Of a DNA stretch of 36,324 bases, positions 27,248 to 34,993 are shown piece by piece. The stretch spans positions 1-36,324 of the forward strand of contig CALUQN010000025.1 in the NCBI GenBank assembly GCA_944322945.1, read 5' to 3'. The position numbers and the translations under genes were made by a program. Each line of letters begins with the position of its first letter. The stretch's first letter is position 1. This stretch comes from Candidatus Gastranaerophilales bacterium (lineage in GTDB: Bacteria > Cyanobacteriota > Vampirovibrionia > Gastranaerophilales > Gastranaerophilaceae). The notes below the pieces were generated by a model, which saw only the letters and a program-made list of their open reading frames with translations, was not told where the DNA came from and searched no databases.

Positions 27248-28181
27248 TAGAATGAATAAATAATTTAGAAAACGGGCGGTTGAAAAATCCATAAAGTTTG
27301 AGACCATCCATTTTTAATGCTTTTTTGTTTTTACAAACAATCGTGAGAGATGCTTTGCGACCGCTTTTTGCAATGATTTTACCTGCAGGATAGAAATTGT
27401 TCAGTTCTACAATTTTTAATTTGTATGGGTTTGGGATAAGAAAATGTCGTCCAACCGTTACGTAAGCAGGTGCCCAGGGGTGAAGCGCACGGATTTTTGC
27501 ATGAAGCTCCTCTGCTGTACAGTTTTCAAAGTCAAGCATAAGGTCATTGTTAGAAATATTTTCGCAATATATAGCGTTATCCTCATTTTGAGGAACGGGA
27601 ATTATCGTACCGTATGCAATGTTTTGCAGAATATCAGCAGCTTCAAATCTGGCTTCAAATGTTATCTTGTTTTTTAATTCCCGCCCTGTGTCATTCGGAA
27701 GAATTTCAATTTCTTTTTGTTTTAAAATAGCACCGTGGTCAAATTTTTCGTCTATCAAATGCAGTGTCAATCCGGATTTTGTCTCCATATTTTTGATGGC
27801 GTTGTAATAAGGATTAGCACCGCGGTATTTGGGCAGCAGGGACGGATGCAGATTTATTGAAGCAATTTTTGGAATATCAAATATTTTTTTTGATATTTTT
27901 TCTCTCCATGTGCCGACAAGTAGTACATCTGTATTATTTTTAATCAAAAAATCACGGAATTTTTTACTGTTTGCCGATTTAACCTTTATTTCCGGGATTT
28001 TAAACTTCTTTATAAAGGTGACATCAGGATTTGTCTTAAAAAAATCATGCAGAAAAAGCTTAAACCAATTTAGAACGACTCTTTCATACCTCAACACGCC
28101 GATAATCTCACAACCCGCATCCTGCGCGCCTTTTATGAGATTAATAAGCATTGCGCCTTTTCCTAAAATAACAACTTTCAT
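27237..28181 (-). CDS. Formyltransferase of the Fmt type (methionyl-tRNA or sugar substrate unresolved)
   Basis: A 314-aa protein with the 10-formyl-THF transferase fold. Catalytic residues are all present: N110 and H112 in SINLHPSLLP, the S114-to-G121 loop (SLLPKYRG), and D148 in FDHGAIL. A C-terminal Fmt_C-like domain follows (about residues 205-300, with CTAEELHAKIRALHPWAPA). Length equals that of methionyl-tRNA formyltransferase. The N-terminus, however, reads MKVVILGKGAMLINLI and lacks the GTPxFA motif of classical Fmt, so a sugar-nucleotide N-formyltransferase or another Fmt paralogue is possible. No Shine-Dalgarno is visible; a poor TGC-GAAAAT lies 7 nt upstream. Convergent with hydG and divergent from the EF-hand gene. 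Confidence 0.8.
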   Translation of the reverse strand: MKVVILGKGAMLINLIKGAQDAGCEIIGVLRYERVVLNWFKLFLHDFFKTNPDVTFIKKFKIPEIKVKSANSKKFRDFLIKNNTDVLLVGTWREKISKKIFDIPKIASINLHPSLLPKYRGANPYYNAIKNMETKSGLTLHLIDEKFDHGAILKQKEIEILPNDTGRELKNKITFEARFEAADILQNIAYGTIIPVPQNEDNAIYCENISNNDLMLDFENCTAEELHAKIRALHPWAPAYVTVGRHFLIPNPYKLKIVELNNFYPAGKIIAKSGRKASLTIVCKNKKALKMDGLKLYGFFNRPFSKLFIHSIRT

Positions 28182-28210
28182 AAAATTTATTTTCGCACAT
28201 CCGTAAACTT

Positions 28211-28233
28211 TTGTAAAATTGTAAATTTTACAA
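28211..28233. promoter_or_regulatory. Perfect inverted repeat between divergent genes
   Basis: TTGTAAAAT (28211-28219) and ATTTTACAA (28225-28233) form a perfect 9-bp inverted repeat with a 5-nt spacer. It lies between the divergent formyltransferase and EF-hand genes. It could be an operator for a dimeric regulator or a weak hairpin; no U-tract makes it a clear terminator. Confidence 0.4.
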
Positions 28234-28295
28234 TTAAAGAATTCAGTGACATGTGCCGATATATAAAATGTGTTATTTTAATTAAAGGAGAAAAC

Positions 28296-28862
28296 ATGGT
28301 TGAATTTGACGGAAACGTATCGAGCTCAAGGGGTAATGTACCAAGCTCAGGTGAAGGTTATGGTTCTGAACCACTTACGGAAAAAATTGCAAAAAAGATT
28401 TTGATTGACTTTAAGAAAAAAGATACAGATTCATCAATGCGCGTATCTTTTGATGAGCTTTCTAATGCAATTATCAAAGAATATGTTGATAACGGCTACA
28501 AACGAACAGATCCGCATAAACCGGGCGAAACTATTACGGACTTGCTGCACTATTATCAGGAACGTGCAAAAGAGTTTGATGCCAACGGCGACGGAGCTTT
28601 GAATATTGACGAATATACAGCAATGTTCAGAGAAAAATTTGAAGAAGCTGAAAGAGAAGCTGCTGCACGTGCTGATTCAAAAGATGACAAAAACAGAAAC
28701 ATTGGACAACCTAAAGTTGAGAAGCATGGCAATCCAACGCCTCCAGACGTTCCTCAAAGTGTTTCTGAGCAAAAGGATGTACAACCGGAGACTATATCAA
28801 ATAGTATTGGAGAGCTTAATAAAAAATCCGGTCAAAATTTTATTAACAAATTTATAGAATAA
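28296..28862 (+). CDS. EF-hand calcium-binding protein, 188 aa
   Basis: A soluble protein with two EF-hands. The second loop is canonical, D95-A-N-G-D-G-A-L-N-I-D-E106, with ligands at positions 1, 3, 5, 9 and 12 and Gly at 6. The first, D43-T-D-S-S-M-R-V-S-F-D-E54, has acceptable ligands but no Gly at 6, so it may bind weakly. Helices flank both loops as a calmodulin-type pair. The rest is low complexity: a Ser/Gly-rich N-terminus (residues 7-24) and a polar, Pro-containing tail (from about 125). No signal peptide or membrane segment is present, so it is cytoplasmic unless exported by another route. Start: ATG 28296 follows AAAGGAG by 5 nt; in-frame codons further upstream lack a site. A terminator follows. 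Confidence 0.85.
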   Translation: MVEFDGNVSSSRGNVPSSGEGYGSEPLTEKIAKKILIDFKKKDTDSSMRVSFDELSNAIIKEYVDNGYKRTDPHKPGETITDLLHYYQERAKEFDANGDGALNIDEYTAMFREKFEEAEREAAARADSKDDKNRNIGQPKVEKHGNPTPPDVPQSVSEQKDVQPETISNSIGELNKKSGQNFINKFIE

Positions 28863-28870
28863 TCAGAATC

Positions 28871-28905
28871 TGGCGGATGCTCATAAGTTGCGTCCGCCAT
28901 TTTGT
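28871..28905 (+). terminator. Terminator after the EF-hand gene
   Basis: Stem TGGCGGATGC (28871-28880) / GCGTCCGCCA (28890-28899), with one G-T pair and a 9-nt loop, then TTTTGT. The convergent smpB gene ends 4 bp beyond, at 28909. Confidence 0.8.
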
Positions 28906-28908
28906 AAA

Positions 28909-29361
28909 TTAATATTTAATCTTTGAAGCTCTGTCCATTTCCCGTTTCTGGTCTTTTTTGGCGATATCATCGCGCTTGTCATGGATTTTTTTACCTTTGG
29001 CAAGTCCTATTTCCACTTTTGCAAACCCGTGCGACAGAAAAACCTCAAGCGGTACAACCGTATAGCCGTCTTTTTTAATTTTATTTGATATTTTGAGGAT
29101 TTCCTTTTTATTCAACAGCAATTTTCTCGTACGATCAGCCTTATGATTATAACGGTTGCCCTGTTCGTACGGGGATATGTGGCAGTTGTATAAGAAAATT
29201 TCATTATCTTCGATTTTACAAAAACTGTCTTTGAGGTTAATTGCGTTTTTGCGGATAGATTTAATTTCAGTTCCTGTGAGAACAATACCCGCTATATATT
29301 TTTCAAAAATAGTAAAATCATGGAATGCTTTTCTGTTTGTGGTGATAACTTTTCTGTCCAT
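28909..29361 (-). CDS. smpB: SsrA-binding protein SmpB
   Basis: A 150-aa RNA-binding protein that escorts tmRNA to stalled ribosomes for trans-translation. The N-terminal oligonucleotide-binding barrel (about residues 8-120) has the family sequences GIVLTGTEIKSIR, SFCKIEDNEIFLYNCHI and YEQGNRYNHKADRTRKLLL. The C-terminal basic tail, KKIHDKRDDIAKKDQKRE, is the part that enters the mRNA channel. Length is typical. The ATG lies 6 nt after an extended -10 with no Shine-Dalgarno, so its transcript should be leaderless. It follows the unknown 199-aa gene on the same strand with a 23-bp gap that holds this promoter. Confidence 0.96.
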   Translation of the reverse strand: MDRKVITTNRKAFHDFTIFEKYIAGIVLTGTEIKSIRKNAINLKDSFCKIEDNEIFLYNCHISPYEQGNRYNHKADRTRKLLLNKKEILKISNKIKKDGYTVVPLEVFLSHGFAKVEIGLAKGKKIHDKRDDIAKKDQKREMDRASKIKY

Positions 29362-29367
29362 AAAAAG

Positions 29368-29376
29368 ATTATATCA
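29368..29376 (-). promoter_or_regulatory. Extended -10 of smpB, leaderless spacing
   Basis: On the minus strand TGA-TATAAT (a perfect -10) is followed by exactly 6 nt (CTTTTT) and the smpB ATG. No Shine-Dalgarno or -35 is present. Confidence 0.65.
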
Positions 29377-29384
29377 CGGAAAAA

Positions 29385-29984
29385 TTACTTTATTTGTTTG
29401 AAAAATTCATCAGAGATTAATTGGGAGTACTTTGAATTTTCGTTAGCCGCAAGCAGAACTCTGGGTTCACCTTCTGAATTTTCAACAACTGAAATAATTC
29501 CGCCGATATCACCAAACGGGAGTTTACTTACTTTTGCTTCAAATTTTACGTAAGGTGCAGTTTTGCCAAACGCATTCATTGTGCCCCTTTTAGTCACTTT
29601 AAAATCCTCAATTGAAGCTGATTGATTTTTAAATTTACCGATAGCTGTTTTAATTTTTTGTTCTGCTGCGTCAGACTTTAAATCTTCTGCAGTAATAAGC
29701 TGTTTGTTACCGGAATCCACTACTACAAGTTTTTGTCCTGAAGCTTTGTGTTCCGCGACAACCGCATTATACCCCATAATTCCTGCAGCTCGTTCTATTT
29801 CAAATTCTTCGTTAATGCCGCTGAAATCACCGACCTTTTTAGCTTTTTCCAGCATGCTTTCCTGAGAGTGCTTAAAATACGGACCAATGTATTTGACTAC
29901 CAAATCTTTGCCGCCTATTGATATAAAACCAATAATAGCAAGTGTTAAAATTATTGCATTTATGAAATTTTTTAAACATCCCAT
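29385..29984 (-). CDS. Membrane-anchored protein of unknown function, 199 aa
   Basis: Not recognised. One N-terminal hydrophobic segment (about residues 7-24) would anchor or export it; there is no lipobox, although a Cys is at position 3. The remainder is a soluble domain with alternating strands and helices (EFEIERAAGIMGYNAVVAE, QKLVVVDSGNKQLI, SKLPFGDIGGIISVVENS). A GTGAGG ribosome binding site lies about 8 nt before the ATG. It is divergent from mutS with 40 bp between start codons. A small periplasmic or extracytoplasmic domain protein is the best description; no function is assigned. Confidence 0.75.
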   Translation of the reverse strand: MGCLKNFINAIILTLAIIGFISIGGKDLVVKYIGPYFKHSQESMLEKAKKVGDFSGINEEFEIERAAGIMGYNAVVAEHKASGQKLVVVDSGNKQLITAEDLKSDAAEQKIKTAIGKFKNQSASIEDFKVTKRGTMNAFGKTAPYVKFEAKVSKLPFGDIGGIISVVENSEGEPRVLLAANENSKYSQLISDEFFKQIK

Positions 29985-30005
29985 GTTGAATTCCTCACAT
30001 TATCC

Positions 30006-30021
30006 TGCTACAATTATTATA
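30006..30021. promoter_or_regulatory. Overlapping divergent -10 elements of mutS and the 199-aa gene
   Basis: On the plus strand TGC-TACAAT (30006-30014) is an extended -10 ending 10 nt before the mutS ATG. On the minus strand TATAAT (30016-30021) faces the 199-aa gene. The two elements lie side by side, so RNA polymerase probably cannot occupy both at once. Confidence 0.45.
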
Positions 30022-30024
30022 AAT

Positions 30025-32604
30025 ATGACAAAATCAGAAATCAACAATATAAACACTTGGGATGTGGATATCAACGAATTGACGCCTGTTATGCAGCAAT
30101 ATTTGGAGTGTAAGCGTCAAAATCCCGATGCTGTTTTATTCTACAGGCTCGGCGATTTTTATGAAACTTTTTTTGAAGACGCAGTTTTGATGTCAAAGGA
30201 ACTGGAATTAACGCTAACAGGTCGCGATGCCGGTGCAAAATACGGCAGAATACCGCTTGCCGGTATCCCGGCAAAGGCTGTTGCGGGGTATTTGGAAAAA
30301 TTGGTTCAAAAAAATATCAAGGTTGCTATATGTGACCAGCTAGAAGATCCCAAACTGGCTAAAGGGCTTGTCAAAAGAGGTGTTACAAGAATAATTACTT
30401 CAGGAACACTCACGGAGAGCGATTTTTTAAACCAAAATTCAAACAATTATATTTGTGCGTTATTTAAAGATGAAAAAACTGATATTTACGGATTTGCATA
30501 CGCTGATATTTCAACAGGTGAATTCAAAACTACCCAGGGGCTCTTGCCGCTTATTATGTCAGAACTTGCGCGTATCAGACCGGCGGAAGTCATAGCGCCA
30601 TCTGTTGAGCAAAAAATTCAGCCGTTTCAAATAGTTCCGGAAACTAAAATTAATCTTCCTGATGAGATTGTAAAATTGTATAATTGTTCAAAAATTCCTG
30701 CGTCTGTATTTGATACAAATTTTGCGGAAAACAATTTGAAAGCTGTGTTTGAAGCGCAAAGTCTTGAATCTTTCGGTTATACAAAATATAAAACAGGTTT
30801 TCGCGCGGCAGGCGCACTTCTTGCTTATGTATGGGAGAATATGAAAGATAACCTTCCGAAATTTGACAGAATTGAACCTTATGAACTCTCTGAATTCATG
30901 ATTTTAGACGGCAGTACACGCAAAAACCTTGAACTAACTGAAACATTGAGAGAAAAAAACAAGTATGGCTCGTTATTTTGGGCAATAGACAGAACCAGAA
31001 CCAATATGGGCGCAAGACTCTTGAAAAATTGGATTTGCCAGCCGCTAAAAAAAGTTGAAGACATCCTCGCCCGCCAGAATGTAGTGAGTGAATTTGTTGA
31101 AAACAGTGATGTAAGAATTAACGTTAACAATGTTTTGGAAAAAATATATGATATCCAGCGGCTTGCGACAAGGATGAGCAACAATTCAGCTAACCCGAAA
31201 GATTTTCTCTCTCTTAAAAATTCGCTGCACTTTTTGCCGGAACTTCTTGATGCCGCAAATCCGCTTGAAAATAATCCGCTTGTCTCTATTGAAAAGTACA
31301 GAGAAGAAATCAGTGATTATGTTGAACTTATAGAAAGAACAATAGCTGATGATGCGCCTATGATTATCAAAGAAGGCGGAATACTGAAGCAAGGTGTTAA
31401 CGGCGAATTGGACTATTTTCGCGAGCTTTTGACAGGGGGCGAAAATTGGCTCAAAGACTTTGAAGAAAGGGAGAAAGAAGCAACCGGAATTAAAAATCTC
31501 AAAGTCGGCTATAACAAGGTGTTCGGGTATTTCATAGAAGTAACTAATTCCTATAGAAATCTTGTTCCTTCGACATATATCCGCAAACAAACTCTAACCG
31601 GCGCAGAACGGTTTATAACAGACGAACTAAAAAAACACGAGGATGATGTGCTTTCTGCAAAATTCAAGGCAGTAGAACTCGAATACAAATTATTCTGTGA
31701 TTTCAGGGAATATTCCAAAGAATTTGTGACCAAAATCAGAGAAATTGCGGATGCAATTGCAAAAACTGATGTTTACGCCTCACTTGCGCAGACTGCGGTT
31801 GAAAACGCTTACTGTAAGCCGGAAATTGATGAATCTGATGATTTTATAGTCAAAAACGGCAGACATCCGGTGCTGGAAAAAATTCTTCCTCTTGGTGAAT
31901 ATGTATCAAACGACTTGGAATTAAAAAGTAAATCTCACGATACAACACAATTTATGATACTAACCGGTCCCAATATGGCAGGTAAATCAACCTATATGCG
32001 CCAAAATGCTTTAATTGCTCTATTGGCACAGATAGGTTCATGGGTTCCGGCTGATTACGCAAAAGTCGGCGTGTTTGATAAAATTTTCACTCGAGTAGGT
32101 GCGTCTGATGATTTAACTCTCGGACAGTCAACATTTATGGTGGAAATGATTGAAACCGCTTATATATTGAACGCGGCTACTGATAGAAGTTTTATTCTCC
32201 TTGATGAAATAGGACGTGGTACAAGCACATACGACGGTGTTGCAATTGCCTGGGCAGTTGCGGAATACATCGCAACCAAAATAAAAGCAAGATGTATTTT
32301 TGCCACACATTACCATGAATTGAACGTGATGACAAAGACTTACCCGCAGATTAAAAATTACAGAATAACAATAAGCGAAGAAAACGGTCATATAGAATTT
32401 TTGCGCAAGATAGTCCAGGGCGGAGCCAGCAAAAGCTATGGTATACAGGTTGCCAAAATGGCAGGTCTTCCTAACGCTGTCATAAAAAAATCAGAAGATT
32501 TGATGGTCAAAATGCAAAAAGATTTTTCAAACAACCTTGCAACGCGGCGAAAATCAGAAGAAAATGTGCCTGAGATTCCTCAGTTAAATCTTTTTGGCAG
32601 ATAA
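30025..32604 (+). CDS. mutS: DNA mismatch repair protein MutS
   Basis: An 859-aa mismatch-recognition ATPase that works with MutL. The N-terminal mismatch-binding F45-Y46-E47 motif lies in RLGDFYETF. Connector, lever and clamp domains fill about residues 130-590. The C-terminal ABC-type ATPase has Walker A G648-P-N-M-A-G-K-S-T656, the Walker B D727-E728 in FILLDEIGRGTSTYDG, and ATHYHEL. Length is standard for MutS1. The frame stays open upstream to 29887, but those codons lie across the start of the divergent 199-aa gene and do not resemble MutS. ATG 30025 is therefore preferred. There is no Shine-Dalgarno and only a very short leader is expected. No mutL is in the window. Confidence 0.97.
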   Translation: MTKSEINNINTWDVDINELTPVMQQYLECKRQNPDAVLFYRLGDFYETFFEDAVLMSKELELTLTGRDAGAKYGRIPLAGIPAKAVAGYLEKLVQKNIKVAICDQLEDPKLAKGLVKRGVTRIITSGTLTESDFLNQNSNNYICALFKDEKTDIYGFAYADISTGEFKTTQGLLPLIMSELARIRPAEVIAPSVEQKIQPFQIVPETKINLPDEIVKLYNCSKIPASVFDTNFAENNLKAVFEAQSLESFGYTKYKTGFRAAGALLAYVWENMKDNLPKFDRIEPYELSEFMILDGSTRKNLELTETLREKNKYGSLFWAIDRTRTNMGARLLKNWICQPLKKVEDILARQNVVSEFVENSDVRINVNNVLEKIYDIQRLATRMSNNSANPKDFLSLKNSLHFLPELLDAANPLENNPLVSIEKYREEISDYVELIERTIADDAPMIIKEGGILKQGVNGELDYFRELLTGGENWLKDFEEREKEATGIKNLKVGYNKVFGYFIEVTNSYRNLVPSTYIRKQTLTGAERFITDELKKHEDDVLSAKFKAVELEYKLFCDFREYSKEFVTKIREIADAIAKTDVYASLAQTAVENAYCKPEIDESDDFIVKNGRHPVLEKILPLGEYVSNDLELKSKSHDTTQFMILTGPNMAGKSTYMRQNALIALLAQIGSWVPADYAKVGVFDKIFTRVGASDDLTLGQSTFMVEMIETAYILNAATDRSFILLDEIGRGTSTYDGVAIAWAVAEYIATKIKARCIFATHYHELNVMTKTYPQIKNYRITISEENGHIEFLRKIVQGGASKSYGIQVAKMAGLPNAVIKKSEDLMVKMQKDFSNNLATRRKSEENVPEIPQLNLFGR

Positions 32605-32690
32605 AATTAACTTTTGTAAAAATTTCTGTAAAAAATGCGCAAAATTTTTTATTTATGAGTTTTAATGTAAATGAAATATAAGGAGAAAAT

Positions 32691-33110
32691 ATGCAGTTAG
32701 TAGGTCTTAATCCGCAAGTAGCTTTTCAGGCGAAACAAGCAGAAAACAGAACAGACGCAAATGCAGCTGTCAATACTCAAACTGCACCAGTACCTAATGA
32801 TTCGTTTGAAAAACCGGAGCGAAAAAAAACTTTTAAAGAAGGTCTCGGCAGTGTTGCCAAATTTTTTGTAAATATTAAGGAAATGGCTGTCGGTATTGTT
32901 AAAGGGCTTTTGTACGGCGGAGCAGCAGCAGGTGCTATTGTTTTAGGAGACAGAGCAATCAACTTAAAACATACTGTAAAAGGCGGTATGGCAGCTTCAA
33001 TTGTGGGCGGGGGTATTGCTGCTTTCCATATTATCAAAGCACGTTTAAAATCCAACCAAAGAACCGCAAATGTTGATCACCAGTTAAAAATCGGTCACCG
33101 CGATAAATAA
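32691..33110 (+). CDS. Small two-helix membrane protein, 139 aa, paralogue-like to the 120-aa gene after radA
   Basis: Unknown family. The N-terminal ~45 residues are polar, begin MQLVGLNPQVAFQAK and contain NDSFEKPERKK, sharing DSFEK plus basic residues with the 93-aa protein at 949. Two glycine-rich hydrophobic segments follow (about residues 66-86 and 96-115), with IVKGLLYGG, INLKH and KGGMA between and around them. The 120-aa protein at 34551-34913 has the same order of motifs (IFKGYLG, INREKH, FKGTMA). The C-terminal tail is basic. A strong AAGGAG ribosome binding site lies 6 nt upstream. It sits 61 bp before radA, which has its own promoter. Confidence 0.75.
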   Translation: MQLVGLNPQVAFQAKQAENRTDANAAVNTQTAPVPNDSFEKPERKKTFKEGLGSVAKFFVNIKEMAVGIVKGLLYGGAAAGAIVLGDRAINLKHTVKGGMAASIVGGGIAAFHIIKARLKSNQRTANVDHQLKIGHRDK

Positions 33111-33156
33111 TCATATAATCATGTTTTCTTCATCAAATTTTGTTTTTTAATTTGCA

Positions 33157-33165
33157 TGGTATAAT
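33157..33165 (+). promoter_or_regulatory. Extended -10 of radA, leaderless spacing
   Basis: TGG-TATAAT, a perfect extended -10, ends exactly 6 nt (TTACTT) before the radA ATG. No Shine-Dalgarno precedes the start codon. Confidence 0.65.
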
Positions 33166-33171
33166 TTACTT

Positions 33172-34545
33172 ATGGCAAAAGTAAAAACAAAATGGATATG
33201 TCAGAATTGCGGGTATGAAACGGCAGGATATCTGGGGAGATGTCCTGAATGCGGTCAGTGGGGAACTTTTACGGAAGAAGTTCAAGCTGACATCAAAACT
33301 CCTGCAATGACACCACAAGGAATACTAAACAACGCAAAACCGGAACTTTTGTCAGACATACATATAGGTGAAGAAGTCCGTGTCAGCACTAATATAAAAG
33401 AATTTGACAGGATACTCGGCGGCGGACTGGTGCAAGGTTCTCTTGTGCTAATTGCAGGAGACCCGGGTATAGGCAAATCTACAATCCTTTTGCAGACAAG
33501 CGGTCAGCTTTGTCAAAACGGTAAAAAGGTGCTTTACGTTTCTGCTGAAGAAAGCGCAAGCCAGCTTAAACTACGGGCGGAAAGACTTTCTATAAATTCT
33601 GACGCACTCTATATCTACCCTCAGACTAATCTGGAAAATATCAGAACAGAAATTGATAATATTTCGCCAGATGTGGTTGTTATAGACAGTATTCAGGCAA
33701 TATATTCGCAAACAATTACAAGCTCAGCAGGAAGCGTTTCACAGATTAGAGAATGCTGCAACATTCTGATGCAAATTGCTAAAAATCAAAATATAACAAT
33801 CATTGTAATAGGTCATGTAACAAAAGACGGCAATATTGCCGGACCCAAAGTGCTTGAACACATGGTTGATACCGTAATCTACTTTGAGGGTGACAAATAC
33901 AAATCCTATAGAATGCTTCGCTCAATGAAAAACCGTTTCGGCAACACTTCAGAGGTCGGAATATTTGAAATGCATTCCAATGGCTTAAAAGAAGTCACAA
34001 ACCCTAATGAGTTATTTTTAAATGAGCGCTCGCAAGTTGCGGCTCCGGGGAGCGCAATTATCGTCACGAACGAAGGCTCTAGACCGCTGCTTGTTGAAAT
34101 ACAGGCTCTTGTCGGCTCTACACCCTACCCGACACCAAGACGTGTTACAAACGGTGTTGATTTGAGCAGACTTCTGCAAATTCTTGCAGTACTGGAAAAA
34201 CGCGTCGGACTAAACTTATCGAAACAAGATGTCTATGTGAATGTTATGGGCGGAATAGATGTGGATGAACCAAGCGCAGATTTAGGAATTGCACTGGCTG
34301 TCGCGACTTGCGCAAGGGATGTAGTTGTCGACCCGCAGACTGTTATCATCGGTGAAATAGGTCTCTCCGGCGAAATCCACCCCGTCAACGGAATCGAAAA
34401 ACGTCTGAAAGAAGCAGTTACTTCAGGATTTAAAAAAGCAATTATCCCTTATGCCAATAAAATTTCGTTTAACGGAATTGAAATTGTTCCTGTAAAACGT
34501 CTCATTGACGCCATTGCAGCTTGTATTTCAGCGCCTGCTAAATAA
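33172..34545 (+). CDS. radA: DNA repair/recombination protein RadA (Sms)
   Basis: A 457-aa DnaB-like helicase that extends branch migration in homologous recombination. In order: the N-terminal zinc finger C10-x2-C13 and C24-x2-C27; a RecA-type ATPase with Walker A G96-D-P-G-I-G-K-S-T104; the RadA-specific K253-N-R-F-G257 motif; and a C-terminal Lon-protease-like domain (about residues 290-455, with GGIDVDEPSADLGIA) lacking protease function. Length is typical. The start is fixed by the extended -10 six bases upstream, with no ribosome binding site. The two flanking genes encode similar small membrane proteins with no known link to RadA. It is convergent with the 120-aa gene, with only 5 bp between stop codons. 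Confidence 0.97.
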   Translation: MAKVKTKWICQNCGYETAGYLGRCPECGQWGTFTEEVQADIKTPAMTPQGILNNAKPELLSDIHIGEEVRVSTNIKEFDRILGGGLVQGSLVLIAGDPGIGKSTILLQTSGQLCQNGKKVLYVSAEESASQLKLRAERLSINSDALYIYPQTNLENIRTEIDNISPDVVVIDSIQAIYSQTITSSAGSVSQIRECCNILMQIAKNQNITIIVIGHVTKDGNIAGPKVLEHMVDTVIYFEGDKYKSYRMLRSMKNRFGNTSEVGIFEMHSNGLKEVTNPNELFLNERSQVAAPGSAIIVTNEGSRPLLVEIQALVGSTPYPTPRRVTNGVDLSRLLQILAVLEKRVGLNLSKQDVYVNVMGGIDVDEPSADLGIALAVATCARDVVVDPQTVIIGEIGLSGEIHPVNGIEKRLKEAVTSGFKKAIIPYANKISFNGIEIVPVKRLIDAIAACISAPAK

Positions 34546-34550
34546 ATAAT

Positions 34551-34913
34551 CTACTTTTGTTTCTGTACACCTTTTGCATCTTTCACGATAAAAGGTCTGA
34601 CAAATGCCCAAGTCCCGTATAACGACGTTAAAAGCCCGCCAGCCATAGTGCCTTTAAAAACTGCCGGATGCTTTTCACGGTTAATTAATCCGCCTAATGT
34701 CACAATCGTTGTACCTGTCATTATTCCTAAATATCCCTTAAAAATCGTTCTCGGGACAACTATTGTATCAGTCATATCAGACGCGTTTTTAACCTTTGAT
34801 TGAATATTATCAAGAAAAGACTTACGCTCTGCCTGCGTGTTTGAGGTTTCTTGCTTGCTTATTTGCATTTGATTTCTAAAATATATACCATGGGATATCT
34901 TTGTTATTTGCAT
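34551..34913 (-). CDS. Small two-helix membrane protein, 120 aa
   Basis: Unknown family. The N-terminus is polar (MQITKISHGIYFRNQMQISK), followed by a charged linker, then two hydrophobic segments (about residues 57-77 and 88-110) separated by LINREKHPAVFKG. The pattern K-G-x-L, I-N-x-x-x-H, K-G-x-M-A matches the 139-aa protein on the other side of radA. Start: the frame is open back to 35159, but that would overlap the divergent pilin-like gene. ATG 34913 lies exactly 6 nt after a perfect extended -10, the same leaderless arrangement as radA and smpB, and gives an N-terminus (MQI..) like that of the paralogue (MQL..). Confidence 0.75.
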   Translation of the reverse strand: MQITKISHGIYFRNQMQISKQETSNTQAERKSFLDNIQSKVKNASDMTDTIVVPRTIFKGYLGIMTGTTIVTLGGLINREKHPAVFKGTMAGGLLTSLYGTWAFVRPFIVKDAKGVQKQK

Positions 34914-34919
34914 AGGAAA

Positions 34920-34928
34920 ATTATAACA
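34920..34928 (-). promoter_or_regulatory. Extended -10 of the 120-aa gene, leaderless spacing
   Basis: On the minus strand TGT-TATAAT is followed by 6 nt (TTTCCT) and the ATG at 34913. It decides the start of this gene. Confidence 0.65.
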
Positions 34929-34941
34929 CGTAAATGAAAAA

Positions 34942-34970
34942 TTGATTTTTTTTGAGAAAAATTTTATAAT
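34942..34970 (+). promoter_or_regulatory. Promoter of the pilin-like gene
   Basis: TTGATT (34942-34947), a 17-bp spacer and a perfect TATAAT (34965-34970). It is followed by the GGAGGT ribosome binding site at 34981-34986. The transcript would have a leader of about 17 nt. Confidence 0.7.
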
Positions 34971-34993
34971 AAAACTTAACGGAGGTTGGTTAA

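Noticed and set aside
29887-30024. Upstream in-frame extension of mutS
   Set aside because: It runs over the start of the divergent 199-aa gene, has no MutS-like sequence, and promoter signals lie just before ATG 30025.
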